From an uncultured Lachnospiraceae bacterium (lineage in GTDB: Bacteria > Bacillota > Clostridia > Lachnospirales > Lachnospiraceae): a stretch of DNA of 64,000 bases. Under the pieces are notes generated by a model. That model was given only the letters and a program-made list of their open reading frames with translations. It did not search any database and was not told where the DNA came from. The translations under genes were made by a program, and so were the position numbers. Below, piece after piece: positions 1-8,764 of this stretch. Each line of letters starts with the position of its first letter. The first letter of the stretch is position 1. The DNA is taken from assembly GCA_910587305.1 (NCBI GenBank), contig CAJUKV010000002.1:62001-126000 (forward strand), given 5' to 3'.

Positions 1-714
1 ATGTTCAAGTGGGGCTATTTTCCGGAAACCAGATTTTACGGGGAAAAGGAATTTGAAGGATTAAAAAGGGAAGACGGCAGAGTGGAAATTCTGTGGGCCG
101 GTCGGTTTATTCCGTTGAAGCATCCGGAGTTTATGGTAAGGCTTGCGGGGGATTTGAAAGGGAAATACGATTTTCATGTGCATATGGCGGGAAGCGGCCA
201 GATGGAGGATGAGTTAAAAAGCCTTGCAAGGGAATATGGCGTTGAGGATATGCTGACCTTTTACGGTTTTCAGACGCCGGATGAGGTGCGGAATATGATG
301 GAAAAGAGTCATATTTTTCCTTTTACCAGCAATCATTTGGAGGGCTGGGGAGCAGTGGTGAATGAGGCCATGAACAGCGGCTGCGCCGTGGTCGGCAATG
401 TGCAGGCCGGTGCGGTTCCGTATTTAATCCGGCATGGGGAAAACGGACTGGCGTATCCCGACGGAAAGTATGAAAAAATGAAAGAGGCGGTCTGCTATTT
501 GATGGAGCATCCCGGGGAAAGAAAACAAATGGGGCGAAAGGCTTATGCGACGATTGCCAATTTGTGGAATGCGGATTATGGGGCAAAGGAGCTGCTTCGT
601 ATGATAGAGGGACTAAAGGAAGGCAGGATAGAGCCGGCGCAGGAAGGGCCCTTAAGCGCGGCGCCGGTGGTTCGACCGGGTAAAATGTATGAATATATGC
701 AGGCTCATATTTGA
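1..714 (+). CDS. GT4 family glycosyltransferase, C-terminal part (5' end outside window)
   Basis: This is the donor-nucleotide-sugar binding half of a GT-B fold (GT4) glycosyltransferase, which would transfer a sugar to a surface glycan or glycolipid in the cytoplasm. The motif WAGRF (residues 32-36) marks the start of the C-terminal Rossmann domain. The EX7E signature is visible as E114 and E122 in NHLEGWGAVVNEAM. At 237 residues it is well short of the usual 350-400, and the N-terminal acceptor domain is missing. The gene very probably begins before base 1, so the first ATG here should not be taken as the true start. It lies upstream of two further glycosyltransferases on the same strand, which suggests a polysaccharide operon. 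Acceptor and sugar cannot be inferred. Confidence 0.85.
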   Translation: MFKWGYFPETRFYGEKEFEGLKREDGRVEILWAGRFIPLKHPEFMVRLAGDLKGKYDFHVHMAGSGQMEDELKSLAREYGVEDMLTFYGFQTPDEVRNMMEKSHIFPFTSNHLEGWGAVVNEAMNSGCAVVGNVQAGAVPYLIRHGENGLAYPDGKYEKMKEAVCYLMEHPGERKQMGRKAYATIANLWNADYGAKELLRMIEGLKEGRIEPAQEGPLSAAPVVRPGKMYEYMQAHI

Positions 715-783
715 AAAACGTTTCGACCGGATGTGCGCCCAAATTTGCAGGCTGCCGGACGGGTGACAAGGCGATGGACTTTA

Positions 784-838
784 GGAATAGTCACAAAATA
801 ACTTGTGCAGATGTGCAGGTTATTGCAAGGTTGTTCCT
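784..838 (+). other. Hairpin in the gap between two glycosyltransferase genes
   Basis: An imperfect stem of about 13 pairs runs from AATAAC (797-802) to GTTATT (819-824), with an outer GGAA/TTCC closure at 784 and 838. There is no T tract, so it does not look like an intrinsic terminator. It could be an mRNA-processing or stability structure between co-transcribed genes. Confidence 0.35.
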
Positions 839-864
839 TAGATGCGGAAAGGGGGAAGCCATAA

Positions 865-1869
865 GTGGAAGAGAACAGATGGCCGGCGCTTATCAGTGTG
901 ATTGTACCGGTTTATAATATAGTAGATTTACTTCCCAGATGCGTAAAATCTATTCAAAAGCAGACATATCCGAATTTGGAAATTATTTTGATAGACGACG
1001 GTTCCACGGACAACAGCGGGGCCCTTGCGGAGAAGATGGCGTTGGAGGACAGGCGAATCAGGGTTTTTCACAAGGAAAACGGCGGGACTAGCAGGGCGCG
1101 GAATTTAGGGATTGAGAAGGCGAGAGGGGAGTATATTGGCTTTGTGGACAGCGACGACTATATAGAGCCTCGGATGTATGAGCGGCTTTTGAGTGTGGCG
1201 CTTTCGGAAGGTCTTCTGATGGTTCAGGCGTCAAGAGATGAGATTGACGAGCAGGGGAACCGGATGCCCGATGTGTGCGAGCCGCCTGCGGAGGCGCTGC
1301 TTTGGGAGGGAGAGCAGTTTATGCGGGAGCTCCTTTTGCACAAAGGGGATTGTTCCATGTGCACGAAGCTGGTTCATGCCTCCCTGTTAAAGGAGGAGCG
1401 TTTCCCGGAAGGGGAATTGAACGAGGATTTTAATTTGTTGGTGAGACTTTTGCCGAAGGTGCCCGCGGTGGCAATTTTGCCGGAGCAGGATTATCATGTT
1501 TTTTATCGCTATGGAAGCAATACCAGAACCCATGACGAGGAAGAATTTCCCCAGGTGTTTACGGATATTGTAAAGAATGCGGACAGGGTCTATGCTATTG
1601 TAGAAAAGGAGTATCCGGCTCTTTTGCAGGAGGCTTTGCGCTTCGGCCTGTTCCAGCGGCTTGATTATATGCTGCATATTCCCATTTCACAGATGAAAAA
1701 GGAAAATGCCTTTTATGTCCAGGTAAAGCAATATCTGAAAAGTCACAGAGGGGACGCCGTGAAATCGCCTTATCTTACGCAGAAGAATAAACAGTATTTG
1801 CTGCTTCTTGGAACGGCGCCAAAGTTTGTGAGAAAAGTCCACAGAATATTAAGAGGAAAACATACATGA
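865..1869 (+). CDS. GT2 family glycosyltransferase
   Basis: A GT-A fold family 2 glycosyltransferase of 334 residues, likely adding a sugar to a surface polysaccharide at the inner face of the membrane. The N-terminal strand SVIVPVYN (11-18) is followed by DDGSTDNSG (44-52). The metal-binding DXD-type motif is at VDSDDY (94-99). The rest is the variable acceptor-side region seen in capsule and teichoic-type enzymes. The start is a GTG at 865, preceded by a GGGGGA-type ribosome site about 10 bases upstream; an in-frame ATG follows only deep in the conserved domain. Its stop overlaps the ATG of the next gene (ATGA at 1866-1869), so the two are translationally coupled. The sugar specificity is unknown. 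Confidence 0.9.
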   Translation: MEENRWPALISVIVPVYNIVDLLPRCVKSIQKQTYPNLEIILIDDGSTDNSGALAEKMALEDRRIRVFHKENGGTSRARNLGIEKARGEYIGFVDSDDYIEPRMYERLLSVALSEGLLMVQASRDEIDEQGNRMPDVCEPPAEALLWEGEQFMRELLLHKGDCSMCTKLVHASLLKEERFPEGELNEDFNLLVRLLPKVPAVAILPEQDYHVFYRYGSNTRTHDEEEFPQVFTDIVKNADRVYAIVEKEYPALLQEALRFGLFQRLDYMLHIPISQMKKENAFYVQVKQYLKSHRGDAVKSPYLTQKNKQYLLLLGTAPKFVRKVHRILRGKHT

Positions 1870-3524
1870 AAGCAGGAATGACATTGGCGAGGGGGTATAG
1901 GAAGGGAATTTTTATTGGCGTTATGGCTGCACTTCTGATGGTTCAGCTTGGGGTACTGCTTTTTTATGGAAACAAAAAGGCAGGATTTCACGAAGATGAA
2001 ATTTATACTTATTATTCAACCAATAAGACGGCAGGGCTTTTTGTAAATGACAGGCAGTGGATGGCAAGGGAAGATTTGCGGAATGATTTTGTTGTGCTGC
2101 CCGGGGAACAGTTTCGGTATGGCGTGGTAAAGCAAATGCAGTCCTGGGATGTGCACCCGCCCTTTTATTATTATATTTTCCATACGGCCTGCTCTTTGTT
2201 TCCGGGCGTGTTCAGCAAATGGCTGGGAATCGGGGTGAATCTGATTGCCTTTGTGATTTCCTATATTCTGCTGGCTTATGGGGTTTACCTGGCCGTGACG
2301 CAGAGGGATTTTGATTCCGCGGAGGAAAGGAAAAAGACGCAGCAAAAGGGAAAATGTCTTGCCTTTTTAACCTGTCTTGCGTGGGGATTTAGCGCAGCGG
2401 TGATTTCCGGCATTATGTTTATCAGGATGTATCAGTGGCTGACTGTGTTTATTCTGCTTTGCCTTAACTTACATTTGCGCGCGGTAAAAAGGAAGGATTT
2501 CAGGATACGGAGTTTTTTGCTGCCCGTAATGGTTACCGTGTTTTTGGGCTTTCTGACCCAGTATTATTATATTATTTTTCATTTCTTTTTGGGGGCGGGT
2601 TTTTGCCTGTGGCTTTTGCAGAATAAGAAATTCAGGGAATTAGCAGGTTATATTGTCGCCTGCGCGGCAGGTTTTTGCGGCGCTGTTTTTTATTATCCCT
2701 CCTGTCTGTCGCATATTTTCCGGGGGTACAGGGGGACGGAAGCGGTCAGCGAATTTAGCGATGCGTCCAATACCTGGGAGCGGCTGAGATTTTTTTACGG
2801 GTTATTTGATGATTTTGTGATGAACGGCACTTTGAGCTGGTGGCTTTTAGCGATTTGCCTTTTGGCGCTGGGAATAGGGTATGTGCGCAAGAGGGAAGGA
2901 AAGAAAGATGGGTTTTTCAATGTTTCCATAGGGCTGCAGATTTTTGCCTGCGCCGGATATTTTTTTACGGTGTCAAAAACGGCGCTGCTGCTGGGGGAAA
3001 CCTCCAACCGGTATCAGCTGCCTGTTTATGGGATTTTATTGTTTTTGTTGTGGTATGCCTTGTGGGAGCTGATAAGTCAGACGGTGGAGGCGTTAAAGAG
3101 GACGGCGGATGAAAGAATCCTTGTTGGGGTATTTGCGCTGATCATTCTTTTGACGGCCGGATCGGCCCTTAAGAACGGACGGGTCTTTTTTCTCTATGAG
3201 GAGGAAAAGGACATCATGGCTTTTGTGAGAGCACATAATCAAGAGACGGTTGTGGTGTTTTATAATGACGCTTCGCCGGATAATATCTGGAGGCTTTCGG
3301 ATGAACTGATGGAATATGATAAGGTGTATCTGGCCAGTCAGGGGAACCGGGAGCCGATTACGGACGGGACAATCACCCGGAGCGAAAGACTGCTGGTTTA
3401 TGTGGCGGACTATGAGGATAAGGAAAGGTGTCTTGAAGGGCTGCTGCAGGTTAATGAAAAGCTTGGCGGCTATGAGGCTGTGGCGGACAAAGGGATGTGG
3501 ACTTTGTATGAGGTTCATGCATAA
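1866..3524 (+). CDS. Polytopic membrane glycosyltransferase, GT39/ArnT-like
   Basis: A 552-residue integral membrane protein with about ten predicted hydrophobic helices and a C-terminal soluble tail. After the first helix comes FHEDEIYTYY (about residues 38-47), the acidic DE motif typical of lipid-linked sugar transferases of the GT39/PMT/ArnT superfamily. It is followed by VHPPFYYYIFH, the family's HPP-type motif. Such enzymes take a sugar from a polyprenyl phosphate donor and attach it on the outer face of the membrane. It is translationally coupled to the GT2 gene. Given that pairing, it may use a polyprenyl-linked sugar made by that enzyme, but this is inference. The substrate is unknown. 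Confidence 0.75.
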   Translation: MKAGMTLARGYRKGIFIGVMAALLMVQLGVLLFYGNKKAGFHEDEIYTYYSTNKTAGLFVNDRQWMAREDLRNDFVVLPGEQFRYGVVKQMQSWDVHPPFYYYIFHTACSLFPGVFSKWLGIGVNLIAFVISYILLAYGVYLAVTQRDFDSAEERKKTQQKGKCLAFLTCLAWGFSAAVISGIMFIRMYQWLTVFILLCLNLHLRAVKRKDFRIRSFLLPVMVTVFLGFLTQYYYIIFHFFLGAGFCLWLLQNKKFRELAGYIVACAAGFCGAVFYYPSCLSHIFRGYRGTEAVSEFSDASNTWERLRFFYGLFDDFVMNGTLSWWLLAICLLALGIGYVRKREGKKDGFFNVSIGLQIFACAGYFFTVSKTALLLGETSNRYQLPVYGILLFLLWYALWELISQTVEALKRTADERILVGVFALIILLTAGSALKNGRVFFLYEEEKDIMAFVRAHNQETVVVFYNDASPDNIWRLSDELMEYDKVYLASQGNREPITDGTITRSERLLVYVADYEDKERCLEGLLQVNEKLGGYEAVADKGMWTLYEVHA

Positions 3525-3717
3525 AGCAAAGCGACATGTCGGGAAATGTGAGCGGTTTTTTTCTTGAAATCCTTGTAAAATGGGCTTTGCAACTGATTAT
3601 TTACATGAAAAAAGTAAAACGCAACATCAAATTGGTGGAAGTTACCTCCATGCAACCGTAAGATAAGAGCCATAAAACGGTTGACAACCAAAAATTTTTA
3701 TAAGAATGGAGGATAAC

Positions 3718-4758
3718 ATGAAAGATTTTGATGAAGGAAAGGATTTAAACAAACAGGATTCTGAAGGGGAATACCTTTTACGGAAAAGCCCGGAGAAAGA
3801 GGGATATGAGAAAATGGGGGAAGATGTGGCAGGCTTTGATAAGCTATCCGGTAAAATGAATTTTGCGGAAAATTTGCAGTATTTGAGAAAACAGAAGGAC
3901 ATCACCCAGGAGCAGCTCGCCGAGCGGCTTGAGGTTTCCAGACAGTCCGTGTCAAAATGGGAGTCCGGCCAAAGCTACCCGGAGATGGAAAAGCTGTTGC
4001 AGATATGCGGTATGTTCCACTGCAATTTGGATACGCTAATGAGGGGAGATATCAAAAGTACTTTTGCCAAGGACGTGCATGGGTATGATAAATTTCAAAG
4101 TAAGTTTAACAAACTGGTTGCCGGCGGTGTGGGGCTGATTCTTTTTGGAATCAGTATTATGATGTTTCTTAGCGGACTGGGAATGGATGAAATGCTTTCC
4201 GGCGCTGTCTTTTTCGTTTTCCTGATTGTTGCGGTGATGATTTTTGTGGTTATGGGACTGCAGAAGGACAGATTTTACCAAAGGCACCCGGTGATGGAGG
4301 ATTTTTATACGGAGGAGGAGAAGGAGCGCGCTTACGGAAAATTTACTGTGAGAATGGCGGTGGGAGTAGGAATTATTTTGACGGCTTTGCTCTTTGCCAT
4401 GATCTTTTCCGTAAAGGTTGAAAATATTCCGGATCCGGCATTGGAGGAAAGAGCGGACGAAATTCTTGGCGGTTTATTCCTGCTGATGACCACAGTGGCG
4501 GTTACAATTCTTGTTTATGGAGGAATGGAAAAGGCAAAGTACAATATTAAGGAATATAATGCCGAGGCCAATCCGTCGCCTGAGAAGAAAAAGAGAAATG
4601 CATTGATTGGAAAGCTGTGCGCGTGCATTATGATGGCGGCGACAATCGTCTTTCTTTTACTGAATTTTGCCACGAACTTTAGCGTGCCGTGGATTCCTTT
4701 TGCGGTAGGCGGAATTTTGTGTGGGATTACGGCGGTGGCGTTATCGAAAGAAAAGTAA
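3718..4758 (+). CDS. XRE-family HTH regulator with membrane domain
   Basis: The N-terminus is a charged extension of about 45 residues, followed by a canonical XRE/Cro helix-turn-helix (LRKQKDITQEQLAERLEVSR, then QSVSKWESGQSYPEMEKL). The C-terminal half has four hydrophobic helices in two pairs. Membrane-anchored XRE proteins of this layout are common in Lachnospiraceae and are usually linked to envelope or antimicrobial stress, but their ligands are mostly unknown. The start at 3718 is chosen because GGAGG at 3709 fits it; an ATG at 3706 lies before that ribosome site. The gene stands alone between the glycosyltransferase operon and pseB. Whether it regulates either neighbour cannot be told from sequence. 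Confidence 0.8.
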   Translation: MKDFDEGKDLNKQDSEGEYLLRKSPEKEGYEKMGEDVAGFDKLSGKMNFAENLQYLRKQKDITQEQLAERLEVSRQSVSKWESGQSYPEMEKLLQICGMFHCNLDTLMRGDIKSTFAKDVHGYDKFQSKFNKLVAGGVGLILFGISIMMFLSGLGMDEMLSGAVFFVFLIVAVMIFVVMGLQKDRFYQRHPVMEDFYTEEEKERAYGKFTVRMAVGVGIILTALLFAMIFSVKVENIPDPALEERADEILGGLFLLMTTVAVTILVYGGMEKAKYNIKEYNAEANPSPEKKKRNALIGKLCACIMMAATIVFLLLNFATNFSVPWIPFAVGGILCGITAVALSKEK

Positions 4759-4768
4759 CATAAAAAAT

Positions 4769-4797
4769 TTGCCGTCAGGACGGATTCATGGTATGAT
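4769..4797 (+). promoter_or_regulatory. Sigma-A type promoter for pseB
   Basis: TTGCCG (4769-4774) and TATGAT (4792-4797) are separated by 17 bases. The pseB start codon lies about 90 bases downstream, with AGCGGAGGA as ribosome site. Confidence 0.6.
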
Positions 4798-4888
4798 GGT
4801 TGTTGCAGGCGGCGATTTGCTTTGCCGTAAGCGTTTTGACAGAGGCGTTTATCAGCAGTCTTAAAATTTAAATCAGCGGAGGACTTTT

Positions 4889-5887
4889 ATGTTATTGGAT
4901 AACAAAACGATTCTTATTACCGGCGGAACCGGTTCTTTTGGAAAATGTTTTACAAAATATGTGCTTACACATTATAATCCCAAAAAGATTATTATATACT
5001 CAAGAGATGAATACAAGCAGTTTGTCATGCAAAGCGAGCTGAAAGAATATGCGGACAGGCTCAGGTTTTTTATCGGCGATGTGCGGGACAAGGACAGGCT
5101 TCGCAGGGCCTTTGAGGGAGTGGATTTTGTTGTCCATGCGGCGGCTCTTAAGCAGGTTCCGGCCTGTGAATATAATCCCAATGAGGCTATTAAGACGAAT
5201 ATTCATGGCGCCCAGAATGTGATTGACGCATCCCTTGACTCCGGCGTAAAAAAAGTTGTGGCACTGTCAACGGATAAGGCGGTCAATCCGGTCAATCTTT
5301 ACGGCGGCACGAAGCTGGTGTCGGATAAGCTTTTTATAGCGGCTAATGCGTATGCGGGAAATAAGGATATCAGTTTTTCAATTGTGCGTTACGGCAATGT
5401 GGCCGGAAGCCGGGGCTCTATCATTCCCGTATTCCATAATATTATTAAAAACGGAGGCAGCGAGCTGCCAATCACAGATTACCGCATGACCCGTTTCTGG
5501 ATCAGCTTAACCCAGGGAGTGGAGCTTGTGATCAAGGCACTGGAGGAGGCCACCGGAGGGGAGACCTTTATCAGCAAGATACCGTCCTTTAAAGTGACGG
5601 ATTTGGCAGAGGCGATGCTGCCCGGTTGCAAGATGCCGGAAATTGGCATCCGTCCCGGAGAAAAGCTTCATGAAATTATGGTGACGGTGGAGGATTCCGC
5701 CACCACCTATGAGTATGATAAGCATTTTATCGTGTATCCGCAGGTAACCTGGAATGAAAAGCAGCAGATTAACTTAAGCGGCCGTAAGGTGGAGGAGGGA
5801 TTTTCCTATAGCTCCGGCAATAACACCCAGTGGCTTAGCGTGGAAGACATCAGGGAAATGTTAAAAAGTGTGGAACTGGAAAAATAA
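4889..5887 (+). CDS. pseB: UDP-N-acetylglucosamine 4,6-dehydratase (inverting), PseB type
   Basis: An extended short-chain dehydrogenase that converts UDP-GlcNAc to UDP-2-acetamido-2,6-dideoxy-beta-L-arabino-hexos-4-ulose, the first step of pseudaminic acid synthesis. It has the NAD(P) loop TGGTGSFG (11-18), the STDK motif (127-130) and the catalytic Y138-x3-K142 in NLYGGTK. Length is 332 residues, as for PseB, and the STDKAVNPVNLYGGTK stretch is closer to PseB than to the 344-residue CapE/FnlA group. It is preceded by its own promoter and followed by a terminator, so it is monocistronic. None of pseC, pseH, pseG or pseI is in the window, so the pathway must be completed elsewhere, or the product feeds a different 6-deoxy amino sugar. 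Confidence 0.85.
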   Translation: MLLDNKTILITGGTGSFGKCFTKYVLTHYNPKKIIIYSRDEYKQFVMQSELKEYADRLRFFIGDVRDKDRLRRAFEGVDFVVHAAALKQVPACEYNPNEAIKTNIHGAQNVIDASLDSGVKKVVALSTDKAVNPVNLYGGTKLVSDKLFIAANAYAGNKDISFSIVRYGNVAGSRGSIIPVFHNIIKNGGSELPITDYRMTRFWISLTQGVELVIKALEEATGGETFISKIPSFKVTDLAEAMLPGCKMPEIGIRPGEKLHEIMVTVEDSATTYEYDKHFIVYPQVTWNEKQQINLSGRKVEEGFSYSSGNNTQWLSVEDIREMLKSVELEK

Positions 5888-5960
5888 AGTTACAATAAAG
5901 ATAAAATAAGATTGGGGAAAAATGGCTGACAGCCGCATATAATGCAATAAAAGATGAAAT

Positions 5961-5994
5961 AAGGTGCGTTGGGTTTCCCGGTGCACCTTTTTGG
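5961..5994 (+). terminator. Intrinsic terminator after pseB
   Basis: AAGGTGC (5961-5967) pairs with GCACCTT (5982-5988) around a 14-base loop, followed by a T-rich run. Confidence 0.65.
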
Positions 5995-6042
5995 GTATCT
6001 GTTTGGAAGGAAATTTCCGAACGTTTAATTGGCTTAAGGGGT

Positions 6043-6120
6043 AAGTTTGGAAGTAAACTTCCAAACTCTTTATCGGTGGCAGTACCGCAAGCACAGCTTG
6101 CGGTATGCGGGGGTATAAAA
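6043..6120 (+). repeat. Leader module, copy 1 (two hairpins plus ribosome site)
   Basis: Copy 1 of a module found five times in the window. Hairpin 1 is AGTTTGGAAG-taaa-CTTCCAAACT (10 perfect pairs). A short link ending in GGTGGCAG follows. Hairpin 2 is TACCGCAAG-cacag-CTTGCGGTA, extended by GCA/TGC around a bulged G. The module ends in GCGGGGGTATAAAA directly before the ATG at 6121. GGGGGT can pair with the 16S anti-Shine-Dalgarno using one G-U pair, so the module carries the ribosome site of the gene it precedes. A degenerate relative of hairpin 1 lies just upstream at 6001-6022. No promoter is obvious inside. Confidence 0.8.
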
Positions 6121-7167
6121 ATGGATATAAAAGTAAAAGAAGAATATTTACAGCAGGCAATGAAACTGCATCGGGAAAATCCTGTAGTGGACGCGCATCT
6201 GGATTTGGCGGGAGAGGTTTTGTTAAGACGTCAGGCCGGGGAGCGGGAAGTTGTGAAAAGGTATTATCTTTCACACTTTAAGCGGGCGGGGATGAAGCTG
6301 GTGGTATCCTCCGTCTATGTGGAGACGGGAAATCTCGACAGGGCGTGGGAAAACGCGCTTGGCCAGATAGCCGCTTTGAAGGAGGACATAAAGGGGCTTG
6401 ATGAAGTTACGCTGATACAAACGGGGAGCGATCTTGACAGGCTTTTGATAGAGGATAAAATCGGCATACTGATTTATATGGAAGGATTGGACTGCATTGG
6501 AGAGGATGTTGACAGGCTGAATGCCTTGTATGATTTGGGCGTGCGGGGGGCTTCCCTTACCTGGAGCAGACAAAACACGCTGGCCGTGGGATGCTGCAAG
6601 GCTTCGGAAAACAGGCAGATAGCAGGGGGACTTTCAGAGGCCGGAATAAGGGCTATAAAAAGGATGGAGGAATTGTCGATGTTCCTTGACATCAGCCACT
6701 TAAATGACGAGGGATTTGAGCAGGTGTGCCATGTGGCGGAGCGCAGTTTTATCGCGACCCACTCCGGCAGCAGGCAGATTTATCACAGTTACCGTAACCT
6801 GACGGATGAACAGATAGAGGCGCTTGCCGGGCAGGGCGGCGTTATGGGAATGAACGGATGTAAATGTATTGCGGGCTCCCTTTCGGGTAATCATCTTGAA
6901 ATGCTTTGCCGCCATATTGAGTACGAAACGGAAAAGGCGGGAGAGGGCCATGTCGGATATGGGTTTGACTTGTGCGATTCCTACAGCCGCGCCAGCGCCG
7001 CCCTGCAGGGGAAAAGTTATACGGACAGAGACGACTGCCTTCTTGACCACAGTCAGGTGCCTTTGGTGAGCGCAGCCCTTTTGCAAAGAGGGATGGAACC
7101 GGAGCAGGTAAAGGGCATTATGGGCGGTAATTTTATACGGTATTTTCAGGGGATTCTGAGGCAGTAA
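6121..7167 (+). CDS. Membrane dipeptidase-type metallopeptidase (peptidase M19)
   Basis: A 348-residue amidohydrolase-fold dipeptidase of the M19 (renal dipeptidase) family, which hydrolyses dipeptides, often with a D-amino acid at the second position, using two zinc ions. The zinc ligands are readable: H26-x-D28 in DAHLDL, the bridging E121 in YMEGLD, H193 in ISHLND and H214 in ATHSGS. No signal peptide is present, so it acts in the cytoplasm. The ATG at 6121 is chosen because the GGGGGT ribosome site lies 7 bases before it. A GTG at 6076 is in frame but lies inside the repeated leader module and would add a 15-residue tail unrelated to the family. It is monocistronic. Confidence 0.88.
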   Translation: MDIKVKEEYLQQAMKLHRENPVVDAHLDLAGEVLLRRQAGEREVVKRYYLSHFKRAGMKLVVSSVYVETGNLDRAWENALGQIAALKEDIKGLDEVTLIQTGSDLDRLLIEDKIGILIYMEGLDCIGEDVDRLNALYDLGVRGASLTWSRQNTLAVGCCKASENRQIAGGLSEAGIRAIKRMEELSMFLDISHLNDEGFEQVCHVAERSFIATHSGSRQIYHSYRNLTDEQIEALAGQGGVMGMNGCKCIAGSLSGNHLEMLCRHIEYETEKAGEGHVGYGFDLCDSYSRASAALQGKSYTDRDDCLLDHSQVPLVSAALLQRGMEPEQVKGIMGGNFIRYFQGILRQ

Positions 7168-7249
7168 AAGAGTGCAAAAATCTTTCACTGACAATAAAAT
7201 TCTGGTAATATTATAGTAGGAATCGAAAATGTTTGACAGCAATAAGTAC

Positions 7250-7486
7250 GTAACTATTCAGCCCTTAATGTCATTAAGTTAACGGCTGCGGACGCCGGGA
7301 GGAAAATAAAATTCTCTGTCGCCGCGCTCTCGCTCCGTAAAAAGCGTAGCGGACACTAGGTTCGTGAAGTACCTCACCAAGTGCCGACGCTTTTTAAGGG
7401 GCTCCCCCAGAATTTTATTTTCCTCCCGGCTGGTTTTGGCGCTAAGCTTAATGACATTGATTCAGCCCTCGGCTCCATAGTTACAT
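7250..7486 (+). repeat. Palindromic intergenic element, copy 1 (237 bp)
   Basis: The element is bounded by GTAACTATTCAGCC and its inverted counterpart ending in AGTTAC. Inside are inverted TGTCATTAAG/CTTAATGACA ends. A perfect 22-bp inverted repeat follows (7294-7315 with 7409-7430). The centre folds again through AAAAAGCGT/ACGCTTTTT. No open reading frame is present. A second copy is at 62785-63138. The structure resembles a MITE-like or other non-autonomous palindromic repeat; no transposase is in the window. Confidence 0.75.
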
Positions 7487-7550
7487 GAGTACAATTAAAA
7501 TGAATCATACCGGTATTGTTTGGAGGAAGGCCATAATAATGGAGGGAAAA

Positions 7551-8747
7551 ATGAGTGGAAAGAAATTTAACAGGATTTTTACAATTGTAATTGATTCTCT
7601 GGGGGTTGGCGCACTGGAGGATGCGGCTGAATATGGGGATGCGGGGACGGATACCCTGGGACATATTTCTCAAAGGGTTGATCAGTTTAAAATTCCGAAT
7701 CTGCAAAAACTGGGTTTGGCAAACCTGCATCCGCTGCGTCAGGTGGAGCCGGTTAAGGCCCCTATGGGATATTTTATGAAAATGAATGAGGCAAGCACCG
7801 GAAAGGATACCATGACCGGGCATTGGGAGATGATGGGGCTGCACATCACAAAGCCGTTTCAAACATTTACGGAAACAGGGTTCCCCAGGGAGCTGATAGA
7901 AGAATTGTCCGCAAGAACGGGGCGCACCATTATCGGAAATAAGAGCGCCAGCGGTACGGAAATTTTGGAGGAGCTTGCGGAGGAAGAAATTGCCACCGGC
8001 CATATGATTGTCTATACGTCCGCGGACTCCGTTCTTCAGATTTGCGGAAACGAGGAGACCTTTGGGCTGGAGGAATTGTACCGTTGCTGCGAGATAGCCC
8101 GGGAAATCACCATGAAGGATGAATGGAAGGTTGGGCGTGTAATTGCAAGACCTTATGTGGGGAAGAAAAAAGGCGAATTTAAGCGAACAAGCAACCGCCA
8201 CGACTATGCACTTAAACCTTATGGAAGGACGGCGCTTAACGCCTTAAAGGATGCAGGCCTTTCCGTAATATCCGTGGGAAAGATTTTTGATATTTTCGAC
8301 GGAGAAGGCATTACGGAATCGAACAAATCCAAAAGCTCCGTACATGGCATGGAGCAGACAATTGAGATTGCGAAGAGGGACTTTCGAGGATTCTGCTATG
8401 TAAACCTGGTAGATTTTGACGCCCTTTGGGGACACCGCCGGGACGTGGAAGGCTATGCCCGGGAGCTGGAAAAATTTGATGAAAAGCTGGGAGAGCTGCT
8501 GCCTCTTCTTAAGGAGGATGATTTGCTGATTCTAACGGCTGACCATGGAAATGACCCCACACATACGGGAACGGATCATACAAGAGAGAGGGTTCCCTTC
8601 CTTGCCTGTTCACCGGGCCTAAAAGGATGTGGGAAATTGGAAGATACGCAGACCTTTGCGGTAATCGGGGCGACGGTTGCGGAAAACTTTGGCGTGGAGA
8701 TGCCGGAGGGAACCATTGGAAGCTCTATACTTGATCAACTGGTATAA
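7551..8747 (+). CDS. deoB: Phosphopentomutase
   Basis: Interconverts ribose 1-phosphate (or deoxyribose 1-phosphate) and the 5-phosphate in nucleoside salvage and breakdown. It belongs to the alkaline-phosphatase superfamily. The metal and phosphoryl-site motifs are clear: IDSLGVG near the N-terminus (D15), GKDTMTGHWE carrying the phosphorylated Thr, and the C-terminal TADHGNDPTHTGTDHTRE metal cluster. With the ATG at 7551 the protein is 398 residues, as usual for DeoB. GGAGGG lies just before this ATG. An ATG at 7539 is possible, with GGAGG 13 bases upstream. It is 17 bases from deoC, and the pair forms a nucleoside-catabolic operon feeding acetaldehyde and glyceraldehyde 3-phosphate formation. 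Confidence 0.95.
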   Translation: MSGKKFNRIFTIVIDSLGVGALEDAAEYGDAGTDTLGHISQRVDQFKIPNLQKLGLANLHPLRQVEPVKAPMGYFMKMNEASTGKDTMTGHWEMMGLHITKPFQTFTETGFPRELIEELSARTGRTIIGNKSASGTEILEELAEEEIATGHMIVYTSADSVLQICGNEETFGLEELYRCCEIAREITMKDEWKVGRVIARPYVGKKKGEFKRTSNRHDYALKPYGRTALNALKDAGLSVISVGKIFDIFDGEGITESNKSKSSVHGMEQTIEIAKRDFRGFCYVNLVDFDALWGHRRDVEGYARELEKFDEKLGELLPLLKEDDLLILTADHGNDPTHTGTDHTRERVPFLACSPGLKGCGKLEDTQTFAVIGATVAENFGVEMPEGTIGSSILDQLV

Positions 8748-8764
8748 GAAAGGAAGGGTATAGG

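Noticed and set aside
711..917. Open frame spanning the gap before the GT2 gene
   Set aside because: No ribosome site, no protein-like composition, and it overlaps a hairpin and the start of the real gene in another frame.
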